NCBI GenBank assembly: GCA_964406035.1
Contig: CAYOQB010000004.1
Coordinates: 16,564-80,563, forward strand
From: JAIEPW01 sp964406035
GTDB lineage: Bacteria; Acidobacteriota; Terriglobia; Bryobacterales; Bryobacteraceae
Direction of reading: 5' to 3'
DNA length: 64,000 bases
In this document: piece after piece, positions 1-9,257 of the stretch
Layout of the letters: the number at the start of each line of letters is the position of its first letter
Numbering within the stretch: position 1 is the first letter of the stretch
Position numbers and translations under genes: made by a program
The notes under the pieces: model-generated
The model's input: the letters and a program-made list of their open reading frames with translations, nothing else
Databases searched by the model: none
Told to the model about the DNA's origin: nothing

Positions 1-242
1 ACCCCAATCTCGCGGAGAGCGCGGTATCCCGCCCGATTCTGCTTCCGTGTCGATGTCGAGGTGTCGGGAACGATGATCATGAGATCGTAATCGCTGTCTG
101 CAGTCGCCTCACCCCGGGCGACCGATCCAAACAAATAGATCCTCTCCGGGCGATACACTTCCACCAGGCGCCGCACGATTTCGCCAAGCACGGGAGAGGT
201 TGTGGAAGGAATCGCGCGGAGCGATGTATGTGTGTCCGCCAA
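1..242 (-). CDS. MNT-type nucleotidyltransferase, C-terminally cut by window edge
   Basis: The minus strand carries the signature of the minimal nucleotidyltransferase fold: Y-L-F-G-S-V-A-R-G-E followed by S-D-Y-D-L-M. This is the G-S-x-A-R-G...S-D-x-D-L core in which the two aspartates bind the catalytic metal and nucleotide. Proteins of this type often pair with a HEPN protein as toxin/antitoxin modules, or act in antibiotic nucleotidylation. The start is uncertain. A TTG at 242 has a good Shine-Dalgarno (AAGAGGTG) 7 bases upstream and an in-frame stop just before it (249-251). A GTG at 191 would give a shorter protein starting V-L-G-E-I-V. The reading frame is open to base 1, so the C-terminus and any partner gene lie outside the window. 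Confidence 0.75.
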   Translation of the reverse strand, partial: MADTHTSLRAIPSTTSPVLGEIVRRLVEVYRPERIYLFGSVARGEATADSDYDLMIIVPDTSTSTRKQNRAGYRALREIG

Positions 243-373
243 GTTCGTTCACCTCTTCTCCCATATTCTCCCACCGATGTGGGGTGTGCGACCAAGCCGT
301 CGATTCTGACAGCCGGCCGCGCGGGAGCGGCGTCACCATAGAGGGATCTTGACGTATTTGTCTGGAGGGGAAT

Positions 374-450
<77 letters not shown>

Positions 451-512
451 CAACCAATGTAGCGAAGCGATGAAGCCATCGTCAACTTTTCCGTTACAAT
501 TGCTGATTCCCC

Positions 513-1697
513 ATGCACAAATGGCTTCCCGCGACCGCGCTGATGCTGGTCTCCATCATCAGCTACGTGGATCGCAACACGCTGGCGCTGCTGGCTCCCA
601 CCATCCTGAAGGAGACCGGGCTGAGCATCGCCGACTATGGTTGGGCCGTCTCGGCCTACTCGGTCGCGTTCATGATCGGCAACCCGGTTTGGGGTCGGCT
701 GCTGGATCGCGTCGGGCTGCCCTTGGGGATGACCGCCGCGGTGCTCCTATGGACCGCCGCTTCGGTGGGACACGCCTTCGCGGCGGGTTTCGCGGGATTC
801 GCCGCGGCCCGCGCGCTGCTGGGCTTCGGGGAGGGCGCCGCCGCGCCGGGAGGACTGCGGACCGTGATGCAGACACTGCCGCCGGAGAACCGCTCGCGGG
901 GGATCGCCATGACCTATTCGGGCGGATCGGCTGGCGCCATCGCCACCCCGCTGCTGATCACGCCTGTCGCCGCGCTGTTTGGCTGGCGGGGAGCATTCTG
1001 GTTCACCGGCGTGCTGGGGCTCGCCTGGATCGGAGCATGGTTGGCGCTCAGCCGCCGCAAGGATGTCCGCTCCCCGATACCGCTGGAGCCGGTTGCCGCG
1101 GCGGCACCGCCGCCTCGCTGGTCCGAGCGGCGGCTGTGGGCCTTTCTGCTGTGCTACTCGCTGGGCGCCCTGCCGCTTGGCTTCGTCGTCTACTCCTCGG
1201 CAATTTATCTGAGCCGCGTGTTCGAGCTGTCGCAGGTGACCATCGGAGCGCTGGCCTGGATTCCCCCGCTCGGCAGCGAAATCGGAATCTTCTTCTGGGG
1301 ATGGCTCTCCGACCGTCATCACAGCAAGCTCGCCGCGGTTTCCCGGCTGCTGCCGATCGCCGCCGCCTTCAGCCTCCCGCTGGCTCTGCTACCGCGCGGG
1401 TCCTGGATGCCGCTGGCGTTAGCGCAATTCTTCCTGGCGATGTTCGTGGCGAGCGCGTTCCAGTTGCTCGCGATCACGTACGCGTCGGAAAGCTTCTCCA
1501 AGGCGCACTCCGGGTTCGTGGGCGGCATCGGTTCCGGTGCTTACGGTGCGGTCCTGGCGGTCGCGATGCCGCGCTTCGGCTGGTTGTTCGATCACCAGCT
1601 CTATCAGGAGGCTTTCCTGATTGCAGCGCTTTGCCCAGTCGCCGGGTACGTCGCCTGGCGCGCATTGCGGGTCAGGTCTGACGAGGCAATCCGTTGA
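513..1697 (+). CDS. MFS transporter, anion/hexuronate-like
   Basis: A 394-residue integral membrane protein with about twelve hydrophobic segments, in the major facilitator superfamily. The start resembles the ACS branch (hexuronate and organic-anion symporters): a first helix ending S-Y-V-D-R-N-T-L-A. The loop 2-3 motif G-R-L-L-D-R-V-G follows, then a helix with A-R-A-L-L-G-F-G-E-G-A-A-A-P-G. It would sit in the inner membrane and move a small organic solute; the substrate cannot be read from sequence. The gene ends 26 bp inside the convergent acyltransferase gene, so the two transcripts overlap at their 3' ends. A longer out-of-phase reading frame over the same DNA lacks any transporter motif. 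Confidence 0.85.
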   Translation: MHKWLPATALMLVSIISYVDRNTLALLAPTILKETGLSIADYGWAVSAYSVAFMIGNPVWGRLLDRVGLPLGMTAAVLLWTAASVGHAFAAGFAGFAAARALLGFGEGAAAPGGLRTVMQTLPPENRSRGIAMTYSGGSAGAIATPLLITPVAALFGWRGAFWFTGVLGLAWIGAWLALSRRKDVRSPIPLEPVAAAAPPPRWSERRLWAFLLCYSLGALPLGFVVYSSAIYLSRVFELSQVTIGALAWIPPLGSEIGIFFWGWLSDRHHSKLAAVSRLLPIAAAFSLPLALLPRGSWMPLALAQFFLAMFVASAFQLLAITYASESFSKAHSGFVGGIGSGAYGAVLAVAMPRFGWLFDHQLYQEAFLIAALCPVAGYVAWRALRVRSDEAIR

Positions 1698-2811
1698 AGG
1701 CGAATCGCAAGAAGTCGGACCGCGCGATCAGCCGCTCGTGCAGCCAGAGAGTGGCGCCGAAGGTGATCGCGATGATGGCGGCGGCCTTCAGCAAGGCTCC
1801 CATCCAGACCGGCCCGGGGAGCTGAATTGTCCGCAGGCTGAGCGCGAGAGCAATGACCAGCGGGTGATGGAACAGGTACACCGTGTAGGATGCGCTGGCC
1901 AGGCGCGCGCCCAGGCGCATGCTTCCGTCCAGGAACCGCGAGGCAAGAATCAGGCTCGCGAAGGTGGCGCACCACGCCATCAGATTCTCGGAAAAGACCA
2001 TAAGCACCCGGCCCCCGTACCCTGGCAGAAAGTCACGGGCGGCGATCCCCAACGCGCCGATGCCACCCAAAATCGCGAGTTCGGCGAGTCCGATGGTCGG
2101 CCTGGAGACCTTCGCTATTCCCATCACCAGGCCGATGCCGTAGAACAGCCCATAATGCAGCAGGTCCGTCCAGTCCAGTCGCAGCACCGTCAGGGGCAGC
2201 GACTGGTTCCACCAGTGGCCTAACTGGCGCAGCAGCAGTCCGGCGACGGGGGCGATCAACACAATGGCCGTGAATCCCTGGTCCGAGGCAAACCGGGAAA
2301 GAGACTCTCGCCGGTCGCCAATCAGCCGGGACACTCCCCATCCCGCGACACTGAACAGGAACAAGTCTTCCAGAAACCACAAATGACTCTGCCAGCCGCT
2401 TCGGAGCCAGGCGGTAACTGACGATCCCGGATACAGCAGAAAGCAGGCTGCGAGGTTCAGCGTTACCGCCGAGGACAATAGCGGAATCAACAATCGTCCC
2501 GCGCGCCTGCCGAGGAAATCGCCGCGCGACGTCCGCTCCATGACTACAGCGGAGAGCAGCCCCGAGACAAGAAAAAAGCATGGCATCCGGAAGAGGTGGA
2601 TCACGTAGGCCAGGACATCGAAACCAACCCAGCGCTGCGGGTCCGAAACGAGCCAGGTAGGATTCGCGGAGTAAACCAGCGCGGTGTGGAAGACGATCCC
2701 GAGGGTCATCAACACCGCTCGCAGGCTGTCCAGCCACTGAATCCGGGAGTGGAAACTGACAGATCGGATCGCGGATGCAGACTCTGCAACTGGTACGCTC
2801 GCAATCTGCAT
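1672..2811 (-). CDS. Acyltransferase-3 family membrane protein
   Basis: About 379 residues with multiple hydrophobic helices. The first membrane region, R-I-Q-W-L-D-S-L-R-A-V followed by L-G-I-V-F-H-T, matches the acyltransferase-3 family, in which an arginine near the first helix and the following histidine are conserved. The later F-R-M-P-C-F-F-L-V-S-G-L and the basic R-R-A-G-R-L-L-I-P also fit. Family members transfer acetyl, succinyl or similar groups to sugars or glucans at the membrane (OpgC, OafA). The ATG at 2811 was chosen because the family motif begins about 22 residues later. The frame stays open upstream to 3036, but that stretch lacks family features and overlaps the next gene's upstream region. 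Confidence 0.8.
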   Translation of the reverse strand: MQIASVPVAESASAIRSVSFHSRIQWLDSLRAVLMTLGIVFHTALVYSANPTWLVSDPQRWVGFDVLAYVIHLFRMPCFFLVSGLLSAVVMERTSRGDFLGRRAGRLLIPLLSSAVTLNLAACFLLYPGSSVTAWLRSGWQSHLWFLEDLFLFSVAGWGVSRLIGDRRESLSRFASDQGFTAIVLIAPVAGLLLRQLGHWWNQSLPLTVLRLDWTDLLHYGLFYGIGLVMGIAKVSRPTIGLAELAILGGIGALGIAARDFLPGYGGRVLMVFSENLMAWCATFASLILASRFLDGSMRLGARLASASYTVYLFHHPLVIALALSLRTIQLPGPVWMGALLKAAAIIAITFGATLWLHERLIARSDFLRFAFNGLPRQT

Positions 2812-2983
2812 CCAAACCCCCACGGGTATATCGGAGGAAACCGTGCGCAACATTACACTGGGGTTGGCCCGGACCCTTCCGTGGTCGGAACCTGACACCG
2901 CGCGTGGAGACAAACCATCGCCGGTTGAGTACTGCTCGCGAGAGATAAAAGCAAAGAGGTCGTCCGCACCGGCCACTTTTCTC

Positions 2984-3012
2984 TTTCGCTGCGGAATAAG
3001 GTCGTATATACT
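2984..3012 (+). promoter_or_regulatory. Possible sigma-70-like promoter for the 3075 gene
   Basis: A TATACT box (3007-3012) lies about 60 bases upstream of the next plus-strand gene, inside an AT-richer intergenic patch (2940-3050) that stands out in this GC-rich DNA. The matching -35 position (2984-2989, TTTCGC) is poor, so this is a weak prediction. Confidence 0.3.
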
Positions 3013-3074
3013 CCGAAATAGAGCTGGTTTTAACAATGTAAAGTGGGACCGGCGAGCTTCAGCGCGGAAACACC

Positions 3075-3536
3075 ATGGACGGACCGTTGCCGTTAGGAAT
3101 TCTGGAATTTCGGGTGCGCAAGGAGCAGATCACGGCCGGCTATGGCCGTGGAATTTCGCGTTTGTTTGCCCCCAGTCCCTCCTCTGCCGTTCTGGAGATG
3201 CTGCGCAAGGATGTGAAACCGGCGGGGTTCCGCTTGTCGCGCCCCCATGGCGGCGCCTCCGGCGAGCTTAGAGTCCGCTGCATGGCGGGCAGTGCGTTCA
3301 TCGAAATCGCGTTGCGCCATCAGCCGGCGGGCGACGAGTTGCTGGTCACCCTGGAAGCCCAGGGATACCCGGGCCTGCTCGGCCCAAACTGGTATCTGGA
3401 CCTGCAACACTCCTGGGAAGAACTCTCGCAGGCGCTTACCGGCGCGGTGCAGCGGCGCTTCTACCCTCCCTCTGTCCGCCTGCTGCGGCCCTCCCGTGCC
3501 GCCAGGAACACCGCGGTCCCGGATTTCGCCGGCTGA
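3075..3536 (+). CDS. Hypothetical protein, 153 aa
   Basis: No family recognised. The ATG at 3075 is preceded by a weak GGAA; a start at the downstream GTG (V-R-K-E-Q) is also possible. There is no signal peptide or membrane helix. The middle of the protein alternates beta-like stretches (A-F-I-E-I-A-L-R-H and L-L-V-T-L-E-A-Q-G), ending in an amphipathic helix (W-E-E-L-S-Q-A-L-T-G-A-V). The C-terminal 25 residues are basic and probably disordered. It stands alone between a divergent acyltransferase gene and the metallopeptidase gene, with 47 bases before the latter. Confidence 0.5.
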   Translation: MDGPLPLGILEFRVRKEQITAGYGRGISRLFAPSPSSAVLEMLRKDVKPAGFRLSRPHGGASGELRVRCMAGSAFIEIALRHQPAGDELLVTLEAQGYPGLLGPNWYLDLQHSWEELSQALTGAVQRRFYPPSVRLLRPSRAARNTAVPDFAG

Positions 3537-3583
3537 GACTCGTGCGTTCCGCGTTCCTCATCTCGTAAACTGTCTCCACCTAC

Positions 3584-6500
3584 ATGCGCAATTGGTTGAT
3601 TGCTTTGCTCGCGCTGGGCACTGCTCAGGCCCAGCTTCGTCCCCTCGATCCCGCCGCTCGATCTCCGGCAGCGCTGGCGAATCGTCAGGAAAGCACCGCA
3701 CCCACGCGTAAGGCGCGCCTTCTCAGCCTGCGGCACTCGCCCGACGCTCGCGTCCACTTCTATCCCGACGGCGCGCCGCGATCCGCTTACGGCATCCGCT
3801 CCGAGCCTGATCCCGGGGGACCGCAAGCGGCTGCCCTGAATTTCGCCGGTGAACTTCTGGCTGCGTCCGAAGCGAAGTTACGCGTCGTCTCGCTGCGGGA
3901 AGACGCGGGCGCGACCACGGTCCGGGTCGAGCAGACCGTGGACGGCATCGCAGTCCGGGGCGGCGAAGCGGTGCTGGTCACAGACGCGGCGAATCGGGTG
4001 ACTGAGTTCTCGTCTGCTTTCAAGAGCTTCTCCCGGCGTACCGGCGAATGGAAGCTCGACGAGTCCGCCGCGCTCGGGAAGGCTCTCCAGGCGCGTCCGA
4101 TTCGCAAGCACAAGAAAATCAGCGCAACCCGCTACTGGATGGTCATCGACCGCGAGGCGGTCCCGGTATGGGTCGTCGAAATTCTCGCCGAACAGCCGCG
4201 CGCGGACTGGCAATTCGTCATTCAAGCGGCGACCGGGACGATTCTGGAGGTTCGCGACCTGCGGCAGGGCCAGCGCGGCAACGTGTTCCGCGGCAACCCG
4301 GTCACGTCTCGCCTGGAAGAGGTTACGCTGCCCGGCCTGGGAACCAGTCCCGTTCTCACCGGCCCCCACGCCAGGATCTTCTCCCTTGCCGCGCAGGTCC
4401 TTGGGCTGCTCGACGCATCGGATCCGATCCCGCAGATCGCCCAGCGGACCGACGGCAATTTCCTGTTCGACATCTCCGATCCGCGGTTCTCCGAAGTCCA
4501 GATGTACTTCTCCCTTCACACCGTGGCGGAGCGCTTCCGCGCCATCGGGTTCCGAGGTCTGGGCGGGCCGCTGGACGCGGTTGTCTGGTTCCACGATTTC
4601 AGCCCGGAGACCGGCTTCACCGGCGAGGACAACGCGTTCTTCTCCCCGCTCGCTTTCGACGGCGGCGGCGGCCTGTTCTTCTACCTCACGGCCACCGGCG
4701 GCGACACCGCGTGGGATACCGACGTCGCCTTCCACGAGTACGGGCACGCCGTGGTGAACGCTTTCGTTCCCGGCCAGCGCCAGGGACAGACCTTCCGCGC
4801 CATGAACGAGGGGATGGCAGATTATTTCTCCGCGAGCTTCCTGCGCGACCCCAACATCGGCGAATGGTTCGTCGCCATCGCGCAGTTCGAGTCACGCTTA
4901 CCCTTCCTCCGTACCACGGATAATGCGAACACATTTCCCCGAAACATCACCGGGCTGGTTCATTCCGACGGCAACATGCTAAGCGGCGCGCTTTGGGAGG
5001 TCCGCACCGCGTTGGGAGCGGAAAACGGCGATCGGGTGGCCCTGGGGATGCTCGCCCGGCTCACCGGCGATGCCGAGTTCTTCGATGCCGCGGTAGCCGC
5101 CGAGGCGGCGGCCGCCAGCCTGTTCGGATCCTCCGGCGCGGCGACGGTGCGCGACATTATGACGCGGCGCGGCTTGCGCAGTACTGCGGCGGAGATCGCC
5201 AGCGAAGCTCAAACGCTCTCATCCGGAGCCATCGGAAGCGGCACGGTCGCCGCCGCTAACCCGGGCAGCACACTCATCGCCTTCGAACAGTTCCGGATCG
5301 ACATTCCGAACGGTGCCGACGCCCTGCGGCTGGAAGTAGCGGCCACGGGCAATGTGCGTGCCTTTCTCCGCTTTCGATCGCCTGTGCTGGTGGAGGGCGG
5401 ACAGGTTAACGCCGAACAGACCACCAGCCCCGGCGCCGAGCTCACCGGGACCATTACGCTCGATTCCACTCCGGAACTGCAGGCAGGCGTCTACTACCTA
5501 GCCATCGGCAATACGACTACCGCCCAGGTGCGATACCAGGTGCGCCTGACCGCCGTGGGCGGATCCTCCGATGGGCTGCCCCGGCTCACCCGGCTTCCCA
5601 ACAACACCACCGCGCCCGGCTCAATTCCCGCAGGGCCGTTTCTCGGATCCCGCCAGTTTCTGGTGGAAGTGCCCGCCGGCGCTCAGAGTCTCACGGTGAA
5701 TCTCGACGGCACAACCGATGTCGACCTGTATGTGAATCACAATCGCCCGGTGAGCATCAACTCGCAGGGCTTCCCCGAAGCCGATGCGCTCAGCGATTCC
5801 GCTCTCAGCCGCGAGTCGATCACGCTGAACGCGCGCAGCATTCCGCCGCTGCGCGCCGGCGTCTACGCCATCGGCGTGCTCAATTTTGACGACCGCAGCA
5901 TCACTCGCTTCAATGTCTCCGCGTCCATCGGCAACACTCCACTGCCCGCGGCTCAGATCACCGCGCTGAACGCGGGCACAACGGCCGATGTTCCGTTGGA
6001 GCGCGCCGCCGGCGCTCCGGTGCTGGCGCAGCGCCAGGTGACCCTCACCATCCCCGCCAATGCGCAAAGCCTGCGGGTGCAGGTGGACTCCCAGCAGCGG
6101 GTCGCGGTTCTCCTGCGCTGGGGCAACGCAGTGGAGGCACGAAACGGACAACTTCTCTATGATCAGGCGTTCCTGCCGGTCCCCGGCGCAGGCAACGCGA
6201 TCACGCTGGTCCGCCCCGATCTTCGCTCCGGCACCTACTTCTGTGCCATCGCCAACCTCAGCTCCACCGCCGGGCGGGCCACCGTGCGCTACTCCATCAC
6301 CGCGAGCACCGCCGCTCCGCCCGCCGTCAGCGCTGGCGGCGTTGCCGACGGATTCACCTTCCAAGCCGGCGTCTCGCCCGGCGCCTGGATTGGGATCTTT
6401 GGCACGAACCTGTCCCCAACCACCCGCACCTGGGATAACGCGATCCAGGGCAACCGCCTCCCGACCTCTCTCGACGGGGTCAGCGTGCGCATCAACGGCC

Positions 6501-7051
6501 GCCCGGCCGTGGTGTACTCGGTGAGCCCGGGGCAGGTGAATGTACTCGCGCCGCTCGACGATTCTCCCGAAGGCGATGTCGAGGTCGTGCTGTCGAACCC
6601 GAATGGCGCCAGCCCGCCGGTTCGCATCCGCAAACAAAACTTCCTGCCCGCGTTCTACGCGCCGTTCGGCCAGGGTCAGGACCTGTTCGTCACCGCGGTG
6701 GCGCTGGATGGAACTCTGGTGGGCAGGCCCGGCACGGACCCGCGCGTCCGCCGCGGGGCGCGCCCCGGCGAAATCATCCAGGTCTACGGCACCGGCTTCG
6801 GCCGCACTAATCCGCAGGTCCCCTCCGACACTGTGTTCAGCGGCGCGCCCGCCGTCGTCAATCGCCCGGTGATTCGCATCGGCAACACGGTGGCCACGTT
6901 CGCCGGAAACGGCAACCTGGTTGCGCCGGGCCTGTATCAGTTCAACGTCACCGTGCCTAACCTGCCGGACGGCGACTATGCCATCGTGGCCGAGGTGGGC
7001 GGCGTTCGCAGCGGCACGCGCTCTCCGGTGCTGCTCAGCATCCGGCGATGA
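3584..7051 (+). CDS. Secreted M36-like metallopeptidase with Solibacter C-terminal domain
   Basis: 1155 residues. Residues 1-16 are a signal peptide ending T-A-Q-A, so the protein is exported. An FTP-like inhibitory propeptide (about 80-225, with V-E-Q-T-V-D-G-I-A-V) precedes a gluzincin catalytic domain. The zinc site H-E-Y-G-H is at 384-388, and the third ligand is probably E409 in N-E-G-M-A-D-Y, as in fungalysin (M36). Two PPC-like beta domains follow (about 560-910). The last 220 residues (G-A-W-I-G-I-F-G-T-N-L onward) match the C-terminal domain described from Solibacter proteins. It is probably a zymogen processed outside the cell for protein scavenging. No clear Shine-Dalgarno is seen before the ATG. 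The gene ends 3 bases before the convergent hydrolase gene. Confidence 0.85.
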   Translation: MRNWLIALLALGTAQAQLRPLDPAARSPAALANRQESTAPTRKARLLSLRHSPDARVHFYPDGAPRSAYGIRSEPDPGGPQAAALNFAGELLAASEAKLRVVSLREDAGATTVRVEQTVDGIAVRGGEAVLVTDAANRVTEFSSAFKSFSRRTGEWKLDESAALGKALQARPIRKHKKISATRYWMVIDREAVPVWVVEILAEQPRADWQFVIQAATGTILEVRDLRQGQRGNVFRGNPVTSRLEEVTLPGLGTSPVLTGPHARIFSLAAQVLGLLDASDPIPQIAQRTDGNFLFDISDPRFSEVQMYFSLHTVAERFRAIGFRGLGGPLDAVVWFHDFSPETGFTGEDNAFFSPLAFDGGGGLFFYLTATGGDTAWDTDVAFHEYGHAVVNAFVPGQRQGQTFRAMNEGMADYFSASFLRDPNIGEWFVAIAQFESRLPFLRTTDNANTFPRNITGLVHSDGNMLSGALWEVRTALGAENGDRVALGMLARLTGDAEFFDAAVAAEAAAASLFGSSGAATVRDIMTRRGLRSTAAEIASEAQTLSSGAIGSGTVAAANPGSTLIAFEQFRIDIPNGADALRLEVAATGNVRAFLRFRSPVLVEGGQVNAEQTTSPGAELTGTITLDSTPELQAGVYYLAIGNTTTAQVRYQVRLTAVGGSSDGLPRLTRLPNNTTAPGSIPAGPFLGSRQFLVEVPAGAQSLTVNLDGTTDVDLYVNHNRPVSINSQGFPEADALSDSALSRESITLNARSIPPLRAGVYAIGVLNFDDRSITRFNVSASIGNTPLPAAQITALNAGTTADVPLERAAGAPVLAQRQVTLTIPANAQSLRVQVDSQQRVAVLLRWGNAVEARNGQLLYDQAFLPVPGAGNAITLVRPDLRSGTYFCAIANLSSTAGRATVRYSITASTAAPPAVSAGGVADGFTFQAGVSPGAWIGIFGTNLSPTTRTWDNAIQGNRLPTSLDGVSVRINGRPAVVYSVSPGQVNVLAPLDDSPEGDVEVVLSNPNGASPPVRIRKQNFLPAFYAPFGQGQDLFVTAVALDGTLVGRPGTDPRVRRGARPGEIIQVYGTGFGRTNPQVPSDTVFSGAPAVVNRPVIRIGNTVATFAGNGNLVAPGLYQFNVTVPNLPDGDYAIVAEVGGVRSGTRSPVLLSIRR

Positions 7052-7054
7052 TCC

Positions 7055-7723
7055 TCAACGCGACGCCAGAAAGCTGAGGATCTCCTTCATCACGCGATCG
7101 CCGTGCTCAGTCTCGAAGAGATACTGAGCGTGCGCGGAGCCATCCACAATCAGCAGCCGCTTCGGCTCAGTCATCCTGTCGAATTGCGCCTGGATGCGCG
7201 GGAGCCGGGGTCCGGCGCCGCTCGTGTCCTCGCGAGCGACGATCAGCAGCTTGCGTCCGGCAATCTTTTCGGGCGGCTCGGACCCCGAGCCTGCTCCGAG
7301 AATGATCAGGGCGTCGATCTCGCCGGGGCGCGCCAGAGCGGCCGCGTCGGCAGCGGCGCTGCCGCCCATGCTGCCCCCGATCAGAGCCACCGATTTCGCC
7401 CCAGCCTCGCGCAAGAAGCGGACCGCCGCGAGCACGTCCAGGTGCAGCGGCGCGCTCAGCGGGTCCGCCTGACCCGGACCTCGCGACTGCCCATAGCCCC
7501 GGAAGTTGATCGCCAACACGCGATAACCTGCCGCCGCCAATTCTCGCGCCTGCTTGGCCCAGCTCTCTTTATTGAAGCGTCCTCCATGCGCCAGCACGAC
7601 GGCGCGATCGCCGCCGCGGCCGTAAAGATCGCCGTGGATCAGCCCGCCGTCGCTCGTGGGAAACGTGAAGGAGCTTTGGCCCCACGCCAGACAGGCGGCA
7701 ACAAGCCCGGCAGCGATTCGCAT
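7055..7723 (-). CDS. Exported alpha/beta hydrolase
   Basis: 222 residues with a short signal peptide (M-R-I-A-A-G-L-V-A-A-C-L-A-W-G-Q). The fold is alpha/beta hydrolase: H-G-G-R after the first strands, and the nucleophile elbow G-G-S-M-G-G with the catalytic serine. A late aspartate precedes the terminal histidine in V-D-G-S-A-H-A. It resembles dienelactone-hydrolase-like or BAAT-like esterases; substrate unknown. It is convergent with the metallopeptidase gene and apparently monocistronic. About 180 bases of upstream DNA separate it from the divergent haem-protein gene. Confidence 0.8.
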   Translation of the reverse strand: MRIAAGLVAACLAWGQSSFTFPTSDGGLIHGDLYGRGGDRAVVLAHGGRFNKESWAKQARELAAAGYRVLAINFRGYGQSRGPGQADPLSAPLHLDVLAAVRFLREAGAKSVALIGGSMGGSAAADAAALARPGEIDALIILGAGSGSEPPEKIAGRKLLIVAREDTSGAGPRLPRIQAQFDRMTEPKRLLIVDGSAHAQYLFETEHGDRVMKEILSFLASR

Positions 7724-7901
7724 GCTTCCGAGGATCGCACGTGTTGATGAAACTCGGAAGGTGGATCGGGCGTATCGATCCTTGTGGGGTGAAGTCGGCC
7801 GGGCAGCCTTACAGTTCTTTACAAACTCGCAGGCTCCGTTACCAACAAAACACCGTTAAGATAAAGATGGCAGTTCACCGATCTCTGGGAGAGACCGAAC
7901 A

Positions 7902-9149
7902 ATGAAGTCGATGCTTGCAACCGGTGCGTTCGCACTCGTGTCCACAGCCGCTTTTGCGGCTAATACCTCCAGTCCCGCGAATCCGACGTTTTCCAAGGAT
8001 GTCGCTCCGATTTTGAACAAGCGCTGCGTGGAGTGTCACCGTCCGGGCGAAGCCGGACCGATGTCGCTGCAAACCTTCAAGGAAGTCCGGCCGTGGGCCA
8101 AGTCGATCAAGCAGCAGGTGGCCACTCGCACCATGCCGCCCTGGCACGCCGATCCGGCGATCAACAAGTTTTCCAATGACCGCCGCCTCACCGATGCCGA
8201 AGTCGCGACCGTGGTGAAGTGGGTGGATTCGGGCGCACCCGAAGGCAATGCCAAGGACCTCCCGCCGGCGCCCTCGTTCGTGCAGGGCTGGGTGATCGGC
8301 AAGCCGGATGTGGTGTTCGACATGGGCGCCGACTTCAAGATCAAGGCGGACGGCGAGATCCCGTATCAATACTTCACGGTGGATCCCGGCTTCAAGGAAG
8401 ACACCTGGATTCAGGCCGCCGAAGTTCGCCCCTCGCAGCGCGCCCAGGTGCATCACATCCTAGTGTTCGTGCAGGAAGGCCGGACTCGCGCCACCCGCGG
8501 CGGAGAGCAGTTCTCCGACATGCTGATCGGCTACGCGCCGGGCGTCCCGACCATCGAATGGGACAACGATACGGCGTTCCTGGTCAAGGCTGGATCCAAG
8601 CTTCTCTTCCAGGTTCACTACACCGCCAACGGCAAGGAAGCCGTGGATCGCTCCTCGCTGGGCCTGAAGCTCCGCAAGGAGGCTCCGAAGTACCGGGCGT
8701 TCTCCGGGTCGGCCACGCAGTTCCGCCTGGCGATCCCGCCGAACGATCCCAACTACGAAGCCAAGGCCACCCACGTGTTTCGCGAGGATGTCACCATCGT
8801 GGACATGACGCCGCACATGCACCTCCGCGGCAAAGCCTTCAAGTATGTGCTCGAGTATCCGGACGGGAAGACCGAGGAACTGCTGAACGTTCCGAAGTAC
8901 GACTTCAACTGGCAGCTCAGCTACATCCTGGCCGAACCGCGCAAGGTTCCGGCGGGCTCGAAGATGCACGCCACCGCGTGGTATGACAACTCGGCGAACA
9001 ACAAGTACAATCCGGATCCGACCAAGACCGTGAAGTGGGGCGATCAGACCTTCGAGGAAATGATGATCGGCTTCTTCAACTACAAGGTCCCGGTGGATCA
9101 GCAGGCTCCGGCTCCGGCGCAGCGGCCGCAGCGTCCTGGCGCCGAGTAA
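7902..9149 (+). CDS. c-type haem protein with copper type II monooxygenase-like fold (copy 1)
   Basis: 415 residues with a signal peptide (cleavage near A19-A-N). A mono-haem cytochrome c site C-V-E-C-H is at 42-46. The rest resembles ascorbate-dependent copper type II monooxygenases (peptidylglycine hydroxylating type): H-H at 184-185, H239 in Q-V-H-Y, H-M-H at 305-307, and a methionine pair in E-E-M-M-I-G. These are plausible ligands of the two copper sites, with the haem replacing ascorbate as electron donor. This is inference from motifs. A homologue lies at 16710-18071. The Shine-Dalgarno GGGAGAG precedes the ATG, and a strong terminator follows at 9179. Confidence 0.75.
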   Translation: MKSMLATGAFALVSTAAFAANTSSPANPTFSKDVAPILNKRCVECHRPGEAGPMSLQTFKEVRPWAKSIKQQVATRTMPPWHADPAINKFSNDRRLTDAEVATVVKWVDSGAPEGNAKDLPPAPSFVQGWVIGKPDVVFDMGADFKIKADGEIPYQYFTVDPGFKEDTWIQAAEVRPSQRAQVHHILVFVQEGRTRATRGGEQFSDMLIGYAPGVPTIEWDNDTAFLVKAGSKLLFQVHYTANGKEAVDRSSLGLKLRKEAPKYRAFSGSATQFRLAIPPNDPNYEAKATHVFREDVTIVDMTPHMHLRGKAFKYVLEYPDGKTEELLNVPKYDFNWQLSYILAEPRKVPAGSKMHATAWYDNSANNKYNPDPTKTVKWGDQTFEEMMIGFFNYKVPVDQQAPAPAQRPQRPGAE

Positions 9150-9178
9150 GCGCGCCGCGTTCTCCGGCGGAAATACAG

Positions 9179-9207
9179 CGAGCCTGCTCTGGCAGGCTCG
9201 TTTTTTT
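9179..9207 (+). terminator. Rho-independent terminator after haem/copper gene
   Basis: A perfect 9-bp stem (CGAGCCTGC pairing with GCAGGCTCG) with a 4-base loop is followed directly by seven T residues (9201-9207). It lies 30 bases after the stop codon at 9149. Confidence 0.95.
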
Positions 9208-9222
9208 GCCTCGTGATACTCC

Positions 9223-9251
9223 TTGACAGGTCAACTATTGTCAGGTAGTCT
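9223..9251 (+). promoter_or_regulatory. Promoter and probable operator of the MarR gene
   Basis: A perfect TTGACA (-35, 9223-9228) is followed after 17 bases by TAGTCT (-10, 9246-9251). The element GACAGGT / GTCAGGT is repeated in tandem about 17 bases apart across the promoter (around 9225 and 9240), a layout expected for autoregulation. The GTG start at 9258 falls where transcription should begin, so the mRNA may be leaderless. Confidence 0.6.
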
Positions 9252-9257
9252 ATATTC

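Noticed and set aside
2812..3036. N-terminal extension of the acyltransferase
   Set aside because: The added ~75 residues carry no family features and overlap the upstream region of the next gene.
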